A stretch of 64,000 nucleotides of DNA from Nocardia vaccinii NBRC 15922. GTDB taxonomy: Bacteria > Actinomycetota > Actinomycetes > Mycobacteriales > Mycobacteriaceae. The notes under the pieces are model-generated. The model made no database searches. It was not told where the DNA came from and saw only the letters and a list, made by a program, of their open reading frames with translations. The DNA is taken from contig NZ_BDCC01000060.1 of NCBI RefSeq assembly GCF_001613305.1, positions 1-64,000 on the forward strand, given 5' to 3'. Of the stretch, positions 58,653 through 64,000 are shown in pieces. The stretch's first letter is position 1. Each line of letters starts with the position of its first letter. The translations under genes were made by a program, and so were the position numbers.

Positions 58653-58961
58653 TCACCGATAGAGGTTTATCGCGAGCAGCGTCAGCCAGAGCACGACCAC
58701 CCAGACGTCGGTGCCGATCCGGAGCCACCGCGGTGCGGTGCGCACCTCCATGAAGTGCCGGATGATCAAGCGGGACTTGATCATTCCGAGGGCGACGATA
58801 ACGGTCACGAGAACGCTGTCCAGCACGGATCCGTCTCCCCGATTCTCGGGGGTCAGGCACCACGCGAGAACGGTGATCGCCACGAGCACGATCCATACGA
58901 GGACGATATTGCGCATTTCCGGCCGCAGCCGGCGTACGAGCGTCGTGGTCTGGGAGCTCAC
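58653..58961 (-). CDS. Cytochrome c oxidase subunit IV-like membrane protein
   Basis: A 102-residue protein with three membrane helices (IVLVWIVLVAITVLAWCL, DSVLVTVIVALGMIKSRLI, IGTDVWVVVLWLTLLAINL), the length and pattern of prokaryotic COX4/CtaF proteins, including IKSRLIIRHFMEVRTAPRWLR. These are accessory subunits of heme-copper oxidases or NO reductases. GTG 58961 comes 3 bp after the COX3-like stop. No subunit I or II gene is present in the window. Confidence 0.8.
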   Translation of the reverse strand: MSSQTTTLVRRLRPEMRNIVLVWIVLVAITVLAWCLTPENRGDGSVLDSVLVTVIVALGMIKSRLIIRHFMEVRTAPRWLRIGTDVWVVVLWLTLLAINLYR

Positions 58962-58964
58962 GGG

Positions 58965-59567
58965 TCACCTCATGAGATAGAGAATGGCGAAGATGACGAC
59001 CCACAGCAGGTCCACCATATGCCAGTACGTCGCACCTTGCTCGACCATATGTGGTCGCCGAAGAACCGGATTCCGCAGCTCGCGCACGACGATTCCGAGG
59101 ATCAGCAGGCCCAGGACGAGATGGGCAAGGTGGATTCCGGTCAGGACGAAATAGAAGCTGAAGAATTCATGGGAAACGGTGAAACCGTGCGTAATCTCCT
59201 GATGCCATTCGAAGACCTTGAGCGCCACGAACAGTACGCCACAGGCGCCCGCCGCCCATGTCAACCGTTCCGCCGACCGGGCGGCGCCGCGCCGGACCTC
59301 CTGCACCGCCATCGCCACGAGCATCGAGCTGGTCAGCAGAACGACCGTATTGGCAACACCCACAGCGAGGTTCAGATGCTTCTGCGCCTCGGCGAACCGA
59401 TCCGGCGAGCGGTCCCGGAACACCATGTAGACGATGAAATAGCAGCCGAAGAAGAGCAGGTCTCCCAGCACCAGAACCCACATGTCCAGGTCACCGGGAA
59501 GCCGGCCTCCCACCGGGGGCGACGATTCCTCCAGCGCCTCGGACGCGTCTCGACCGGATATCGTCAT
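58965..59567 (-). CDS. Cytochrome c oxidase subunit III-like / NorE-like protein
   Basis: A 200-residue protein with five membrane helices of the heme-copper oxidase subunit III family. Marks are PGDLDMWVLVLGDLLFFGCYF (about 25-45), FEWHQEITHGF, FFSFYFVLTGIHLAHLVLGL (about 133-152) and GATYWHMVDLLWVVIFAILYL at the C terminus. The short length is typical of NorE or of orphan subunit III proteins. ATG 59567 follows AAAGGACG and overlaps the upstream membrane gene by 4 bp (ATGA). Without subunits I and II here its partner is unknown. Confidence 0.85.
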   Translation of the reverse strand: MTISGRDASEALEESSPPVGGRLPGDLDMWVLVLGDLLFFGCYFIVYMVFRDRSPDRFAEAQKHLNLAVGVANTVVLLTSSMLVAMAVQEVRRGAARSAERLTWAAGACGVLFVALKVFEWHQEITHGFTVSHEFFSFYFVLTGIHLAHLVLGLLILGIVVRELRNPVLRRPHMVEQGATYWHMVDLLWVVIFAILYLMR

Positions 59568-60340
59568 CGCACGTCCTTTTGGGCGTAAAGTGCTGGTGCA
59601 CTCGCCGTTTCGGCACGTCCCGCATTCCACATGATGAGCAGCAGGCAGCCGACCCAGATCCCGAAGATCACCACCGCGATATAGAACGTGATCATGCCGT
59701 TCCAGGCGAAGGCTCCGGCGTGGAACACCCACATCTGGGTGGCGAGCACCTCGGTGACGATCTGCCATATCGAGATGTAGGCAAACCACTTGGGAAATAT
59801 GCGATTCCGGTCGTAGAGAATTGCGATGGCAATTACGGCATAGGCGGCGGTGAAACACCCCAGTGAGCCGTTGTAGGACAACATGCCCAGGTCGTAGAGC
59901 AGATGCAGGACCCGTGGCTCGCGATCCGGCCGGAATGTCGCGGTCAACCAGCAGACCAGCAGAACGTGAAATCCGGGAATGGCGCCCACTCCCATCGCGG
60001 CGATGTAGGCATAGGACAGAACCGGTCCCGAGGACATTCGTTTCATGAAATATCCGATGATGCCGTTGGAGATCGCCGCGCCCCCGGCGATCACCAGCAG
60101 TATCGCGAAGCCGATTCGAATGGTCGTGTGGTGCTGGGCGAACCAGTGTGCCACTTGGATATCGGTGACATCCGGCCGCGGCGGCGGCGTGGCCCGGCCC
60201 ATGAATACCACTCCGGCGGAGAGCGCGCCGTAGAACACGGCGAATATCCAATAGCTGAGGTAGACGTCCGGTCGCATGCCGCGGGCGGGCGTCCCGCTCT
60301 CGGCCGGTTCGCCCGAGGCGGTGGACGTCACGGTGCTCAT
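59564..60340 (-). CDS. Multi-TM membrane protein, paralogue 2
   Basis: A 258-residue protein with six or seven membrane helices. It shares layout and motifs with the protein encoded just upstream, for example FPKWFAYISIW and GAFAWNGMITFY versus FPRWVAHYSLV and GPLAWNGAVSFW. Both also share a ...QVA.(W/F)...H.T.IR entry motif. I do not know the family. It overlaps both neighbours by 4 bp (ATGA), so the four membrane proteins are made together. It may stand in for a missing oxidase subunit or anchor an electron carrier; this is a guess. Confidence 0.75.
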   Translation of the reverse strand: MSTVTSTASGEPAESGTPARGMRPDVYLSYWIFAVFYGALSAGVVFMGRATPPPRPDVTDIQVAHWFAQHHTTIRIGFAILLVIAGGAAISNGIIGYFMKRMSSGPVLSYAYIAAMGVGAIPGFHVLLVCWLTATFRPDREPRVLHLLYDLGMLSYNGSLGCFTAAYAVIAIAILYDRNRIFPKWFAYISIWQIVTEVLATQMWVFHAGAFAWNGMITFYIAVVIFGIWVGCLLLIMWNAGRAETASAPALYAQKDVR

Positions 60341-61065
60341 GCCCGGGCCTCGCGACGGTAGGACGAGCGCAGCACGAAGAACATCACCACGACGAACGCC
60401 GCGAACGCGATGTTGCGCAACCAGAACGACACCGCGCCGTTCCACGCCAGCGGACCGTCACGGAACACCGCCGCTCCCGCCGAGGGGGCCATCAGCACCG
60501 CCGTCACCAGCGAATAGTGCGCGACCCAGCGGGGGAACACCGGATCGCGGGCGTCGTCGAAATAGATCGCCAGCGCCAAGAGCACGAATTGGGCGACCAG
60601 CATGCCGATGGGTGCGATGAAGAAGATCCAGGCCAGATCGTTGAGCAGTTGGATGAGATCGGCGGACCGGTCCGTGCGGAACGCGGCCACGCCGAACAAG
60701 ATGTCCGACAACGCGAACAGGGTAGCCCCGGCCACCACCGCGGACAGATACGAGAAGGCGAAGATGTGAGTCTGGCCCCGCATCCGCTGCATCCGGGCCA
60801 GGATCAGCACGAAGAAGGGCACGATCAGTATCCCGCAGAGATTGAATCCGACCATGCTGAGCCGGATCATCGCGGTGTGGTCGCGATAGAAATCGGCCAC
60901 CTGCGTAGCGGTCATATTCGGCGACATCGGCGGGAAGAAACCCGGAAATGCCGCGAACAGCACCAGCAGTACGGCCGCGACAGCGGGGGTCGACCGGAGA
61001 ATCACCTGCTGAGCCCGCAGATCCGTTGCCGCCGAGCGTTTCTCGTCTTCGAGGAGGACTCGCAT
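60337..61065 (-). CDS. Multi-TM membrane protein, paralogue 1
   Basis: A 242-residue protein with six or seven membrane helices and the motif pairs shared with paralogue 2. There is a conserved PGFFPPMSPNMTATQVADFYRDH stretch after the first helix, which probably faces outward. ATG 61065 follows GGAAAGGA. It is the first gene of the four-gene membrane operon and is divergent from a TetR gene 130 bp away, whose dyad overlaps its own promoter and probably controls this operon too. No known domain is recognised. Confidence 0.75.
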   Translation of the reverse strand: MRVLLEDEKRSAATDLRAQQVILRSTPAVAAVLLVLFAAFPGFFPPMSPNMTATQVADFYRDHTAMIRLSMVGFNLCGILIVPFFVLILARMQRMRGQTHIFAFSYLSAVVAGATLFALSDILFGVAAFRTDRSADLIQLLNDLAWIFFIAPIGMLVAQFVLLALAIYFDDARDPVFPRWVAHYSLVTAVLMAPSAGAAVFRDGPLAWNGAVSFWLRNIAFAAFVVVMFFVLRSSYRREARA

Positions 61066-61157
61066 ACCCGCATTCCTTTCCGCCGGGCACGACACCGCAA
61101 CCGGATGTGGATGCTCTCGCGGCGCGTGTCCGTGGCGGAAGCATGGCACCGATCCTG

Positions 61158-61189
61158 ACGGTAGTCAATATTTGTGATGACCGTATAAT
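61158..61189 (+). promoter_or_regulatory. Leaderless tetR promoter with overlapping dyad
   Basis: A perfect -10 TATAAT (61184-61189) lies 6 bp before the tetR ATG at 61196, so the mRNA is probably leaderless. The imperfect dyad ACGGTAGTCA-7-TGATGACCGT (61158-61184, 8 of 10 pairs) covers the -35 area and touches the -10, a classic autorepression layout. Confidence 0.7.
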
Positions 61190-61195
61190 GCTGCT

Positions 61196-61840
61196 ATGTC
61201 CATTGTTTCGCGAGACCCCAAGCCTGACCATGGTCAGTCGAGAGCCGTTCCGACGCAGGCGCGCTCGCAGGCCAGCAGGAACGCGATCATGCAGGCGGCG
61301 CTCGCGCTGTGGCGCACGAAGGGGTTCGCGGACACCACCGTCACCGACATCTGCAAGGCCGCCGGCGTGTCGAAAGCACTGTTCTACGTGTACTTCTCGC
61401 GCCGCGAGGACGTTCTGCTCGCGGTCGAGGTCTTCACGATGCGCGACGCGCAGCTGGCCGCCGAGGCCGTTCTCGCCCGCCCGTACCAGCTGGTCGAGGT
61501 GATCGCCGCGATCATCGGCCCCCTGGAGAGCCAGATGCGCACCTACCCGCCCGAACTGGTCTTCGAGACCATCCTGGAGACGTACCGGCTCGAACGCCGC
61601 GCCCCGACCGACGATACGGCCCAGGACCAGCGCACCGCCCTGTTCCTGGAACCCTTCCGACAGGCCGAGCGCGACGGGAAACTGCCCGCGGGAACCGACG
61701 TCCCCCGCGCCGCGCACATCGCGCAGACGCTACTGACCGATAGCGTCAGACGTTGGGCCGCAAGCGAATTCAGAGGCGGGCCGCTTGCCGAACCACTCGC
61801 CGAGGAGATCGCCGAGCTGCTGTTCAGCCCGGCGGGTTAG
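61196..61840 (+). CDS. TetR family regulator of the COX3/COX4-like operon
   Basis: A 214-residue TetR protein. The HTH (about 28-75) reads NAIMQAALALWRTKGFADTT, then VTDICKAAGVSKALFYVYFS. The FYVYFSRREDVLLAVEVF end of the recognition helix is clear. ATG 61196 is leaderless behind TATAAT. It is divergent from the four-gene membrane operon, which is its likely target, and converges with the P450 gene. Confidence 0.87.
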   Translation: MSIVSRDPKPDHGQSRAVPTQARSQASRNAIMQAALALWRTKGFADTTVTDICKAAGVSKALFYVYFSRREDVLLAVEVFTMRDAQLAAEAVLARPYQLVEVIAAIIGPLESQMRTYPPELVFETILETYRLERRAPTDDTAQDQRTALFLEPFRQAERDGKLPAGTDVPRAAHIAQTLLTDSVRRWAASEFRGGPLAEPLAEEIAELLFSPAG

Positions 61841-61988
61841 CGCTCGCGCCCGGCCCACAGTCGCCGGCAGCGGACAGCACACGCACTGATGGTTTCGCTC
61901 GTGCGGCCACCCCCGGGGGAGCTCCGCAAGCACGCGCCGATACCCGACGTCCGCCACCTGATACGGGGCCCGTTCGGCGCCTCCGGTA

Positions 61989-63191
61989 TCAGACGCGAGC
62001 GGGCATGCTGTCCCATCCGCGCACGGCGGAGGACGAGGAGAATATCGCCCGGTCGAGGTCGACCTCCCAGTCGGGGAAGCGATTCATGATCTCCTCCAGC
62101 GCTATGCGCGCCTCCAGCCGGGCGAGGGCATTGCCCAGACAAAAGTGCGCGCCGACACCGAAGGACAGGTGCTGGCGCGGTTCCCGGGTGATATCGAAGA
62201 CTTCGGCGTCGGGTCCGAACTGACGCTCGTCGCGGTTGGCCGCGCCGATCAACGTCAGGATCGCGCTGCCTCGCGGCACGGTCCGGCCGTGGAATCGCAC
62301 ATCGTCGGTGACATAACGCGCTGCCTGCAGCGCGGGTGGTTCGAACCGCAGGATCTCCTCGATCGCTCCGGGCAGCAGGGTGCGGTCGGCCGCCAATCGA
62401 CGGCGCTGATCGGGATGTTCGGACAGCAGTTTGCCCGACCAGCCGATGAGCCGGGTAGTGGTCTCGGCGCCGGCCACCGCGACGACGTTCATGAACATCA
62501 GCAGCTCGTCGCGCCGCAATGTACGCCGCACCCCGGTCTCATCGTCGAATTCGACGGTGAGCAGTTCGGTGGTGAGATCGTCCGCGGGATGGCTGATCCG
62601 CCAGTCCAGAAAATCGGCGAACACCTGGCCATCGGTGATCGGGCCGTCCGGGTTGTCGGTCATCCGGCCGCCACGCTCGGTCCGCACGAAACGCTCACCG
62701 TCCTGTTGGACCCTGCGTTGATAGTCCTCGGGTATGCCGAACAGCATGCCCACGACCCGCGCCGGCATCACCGCCCCCACATCTTTCACGAAATCCAGCG
62801 AATCGCCACCCACCAGCGGATCCAGGCACCGCACGGTGAACTCCCTGATCCGGGACTCGAGTGCGCGGATCTTGCGCGGGGTGAACGCCCGCGACAACAA
62901 TTTGCGATGGAGGTCGTGGATCGGCGGATCCTCGAAGATCAGCACGCCGGGCGGAATCTCGATACCGGACTCGATGATCTCCAGAACGACGCCTCGCGCG
63001 GAGCTGAATCCCCGGTGATCGATGAGTGTGCGATTGACGTCCTCGAAACGGCTCAGCGCGTAGAAGTCGTGAACCTCGTTGTAGTACAACGGCGATTCGT
63101 CACGGAACCGTTTGAACATCGGGTACGGATCGGCATTGAGTACCGGATCCCAGGGGTCGTAGTAGAGCTCGCCGGTACTGGTCGTGGTCAT
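61989..63191 (-). CDS. Cytochrome P450
   Basis: A 400-residue bacterial P450. The I-helix is VAVAGAETTTRLIGW (about 240), ExxR is EEILRFEP (about 284), and the heme loop LSFGVGAHFCLGNALARLE has its cysteine near 353. Class and length fit bacterial three-component P450s that need a ferredoxin, but none is adjacent. It is the second gene of an operon with an NTF2-like protein (37-bp gap) and is divergent from a TetR gene at the window edge. The substrate is unknown. Confidence 0.9.
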   Translation of the reverse strand: MTTTSTGELYYDPWDPVLNADPYPMFKRFRDESPLYYNEVHDFYALSRFEDVNRTLIDHRGFSSARGVVLEIIESGIEIPPGVLIFEDPPIHDLHRKLLSRAFTPRKIRALESRIREFTVRCLDPLVGGDSLDFVKDVGAVMPARVVGMLFGIPEDYQRRVQQDGERFVRTERGGRMTDNPDGPITDGQVFADFLDWRISHPADDLTTELLTVEFDDETGVRRTLRRDELLMFMNVVAVAGAETTTRLIGWSGKLLSEHPDQRRRLAADRTLLPGAIEEILRFEPPALQAARYVTDDVRFHGRTVPRGSAILTLIGAANRDERQFGPDAEVFDITREPRQHLSFGVGAHFCLGNALARLEARIALEEIMNRFPDWEVDLDRAIFSSSSAVRGWDSMPARV

Positions 63192-63228
63192 CTGCGGTCC
63201 TTGCGGGAGGGGTCTCGCACCATCGTGG

Positions 63229-63753
63229 TCAGATCGTCAGGCCGTGCTTCTCGAAATGGCGGCTCAGCGCCTGCATGTACTCCTCGCCGTGGAACGGCCC
63301 CCGCGCACCGATGGCGGCCTGCAGGAATGGGCCGTACTCCTCGTCGTTGACGTAGGTGGACCAGTGCGTGATCCGCGCATCCTCGTTGGTCTCGACGAAG
63401 CTGATCGAGTAGAAGCCCATCCTCGCGCCATCGATCGTGGAGGTGCCCTCCCAGCGGTACCGCATCACGAATCCGTTGTCGGCAGCCCAGAGCTTGTACT
63501 CCACCGGCTTCCAATCCGGGAAGACCACCGAGTACGCCTTGGCCTCGACGGTGGCGGCCAGATCGAAGGAGGTGGCCACGTCTTTGAGCACCAGTTCCTG
63601 TCCGGCGACGAAGTAGGGCGAGGTGTAGACCGCGTCATCGGTGAACTCCCACTCGTCGTAGGTTTCGCCGTCCTGCACCTTCTGCAGGACGTATTTGTCG
63701 CGATAGCTCTCGGCCATCCGGCGGTGCTTGGCGATACGGTCCTCGGGCTTCAT
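63229..63753 (-). CDS. SnoaL/NTF2-like protein
   Basis: A 174-residue soluble protein with the NTF2-like fold pattern: a helical start (RIAKHRRMAESYRDKYVLQK), EWEFTDDAVYTSPYFVAG, then strands ending in FVMRYRWEGTSTIDGARMGF and ARITHWSTYVNDEEYGPF. Similar proteins pair with P450s in actinobacterial lipid or polyketide pathways. ATG 63753 follows a strong GGAGGAG. It is the first gene of the operon with the P450. Another SnoaL-like protein with a different sequence occurs at 677-1414. Confidence 0.75.
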   Translation of the reverse strand: MKPEDRIAKHRRMAESYRDKYVLQKVQDGETYDEWEFTDDAVYTSPYFVAGQELVLKDVATSFDLAATVEAKAYSVVFPDWKPVEYKLWAADNGFVMRYRWEGTSTIDGARMGFYSISFVETNEDARITHWSTYVNDEEYGPFLQAAIGARGPFHGEEYMQALSRHFEKHGLTI

Positions 63754-63814
63754 CGCGGACTCCTCCCGATCTCCCTGTGGCGGTGGATGTTTCGAAATAT
63801 ACACAACTGCATAT

Positions 63815-63833
63815 GAAATACGGGTCTGTATTC
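63815..63833. promoter_or_regulatory. AATAC-6-GTATT dyad between divergent genes
   Basis: AATAC (63817-63821) and GTATT (63828-63832) form a dyad; a TTTCGAAA palindrome lies at 63790-63797. Both sit in the AT-rich gap between the NTF2-like gene and the edge TetR gene, so they are candidate TetR sites. Confidence 0.5.
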
Positions 63834-63887
63834 GAGATTTGGGGACGTAGCCGACTCCGCTGTTCGGCGACCTGGGAAGATGGGCTG

Positions 63888-64000
63888 GTGGCAGAACGAT
63901 GGACACGACAACGACGCGTCGAGCACACCCGGACCGTGCTGCTGGACGCCGCCGAGGAGGTCTTCGCCAAGCAGGGGTTCGGCGGAGCGGCGCTGGAGGA
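63888..64000 (+). CDS. TetR family regulator, 5' part only (cut by window edge)
   Basis: GTG 63888 opens a frame reading VAERWTRQRRVEHTRTVLLD, then AAEEVFAKQGFGGAALE, which is the first helix of a TetR DNA-binding domain. The gene continues beyond the window. A GGGAAG motif lies 8 bp upstream. It is divergent from the NTF2-like/P450 operon and probably controls it. Confidence 0.8.
   Translation, partial: MAERWTRQRRVEHTRTVLLDAAEEVFAKQGFGGAALE

Overview
The window is high-GC DNA packed with genes on both strands. It carries many TetR-family regulators, acyl-CoA enzymes, two cytochromes P450, an F420-type oxidoreductase, Tat-exported enzymes and a complete mycofactocin cluster. This combination points to a mycolic-acid actinobacterium; Nocardia or a close relative (Rhodococcus, Mycobacterium) is the best fit. 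The assignment is inferred from gene content only. No rRNA, tRNA, CRISPR array, insertion sequence, integrase or phage module was seen, so this reads as ordinary chromosome.

Layout. 0-5.3 kb: small metabolic genes (GNAT, SnoaL-like protein with a divergent TetR and a perfect 22-bp operator-like palindrome, SDR, ABM-type monooxygenase) and an ECF sigma factor with a SnoaL-like tail next to a DinB-type protein. 5.3-16.3 kb: PIG-L deacetylase, two tandem secreted lipases, an MFS exporter followed by a perfect 42-bp palindrome, a Tat-exported cholesterol-oxidase-like GMC enzyme, and a PucR-type regulator flanked by two paralogous TetR genes.

16.5-27 kb is a leucine/ketone-body catabolic block. 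Acyl-CoA dehydrogenase, 3-methylcrotonyl-CoA carboxylase (accD1/accA1-like), MaoC hydratase and CitE-like lyase would take isovaleryl-CoA to acetoacetate and acetyl-CoA. ScoA/ScoB and a thiolase then take acetoacetate to acetyl-CoA. IclR and TetR genes sit divergently to the two operons. 27-37.6 kb: a TetR/acyl-CoA dehydrogenase pair with an AGTACT-rich operator, an unrecognised protein with possible papain-like C/H motifs, a tightly overlapping operon (flavin monooxygenase, 71-aa small ORF, hydrolase, frameshifted SDR) under a TetR with clear GTAGACAG operators, then an APH-like kinase, an LLM oxidoreductase and a dihydrodipicolinate-reductase-like enzyme.

37.7-45.1 kb: a Tat-exported PhlG-like hydrolase, then the mycofactocin locus mftR-mftA-mftB-mftC-mftD-mftE-SDR-mftF. 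45.1-58.6 kb: a Lys/Asp-rich secreted protein, an Rsm22-like methyltransferase, a TetR/P450 pair, a HelR-type helicase carrying a textbook rifamycin-associated element (RAE), a carotenoid oxygenase with a membrane partner and divergent PadR, a CFA-synthase-like methyltransferase, a PhyH dioxygenase, a QPEY-repeat membrane protein and a deleted O-methyltransferase pseudogene. 58.6-64 kb: a four-gene membrane operon (COX4-like, COX3-like and two paralogous multi-TM proteins) with no catalytic oxidase subunits, controlled by a divergent leaderless TetR; then a P450/NTF2-like operon facing a TetR gene cut by the window edge.

The least explained items are the orphan COX3/COX4 operon, the 71-aa coupled small ORF, the C/H protein at 28.9-29.9 kb and the exported PhlG-like enzyme.
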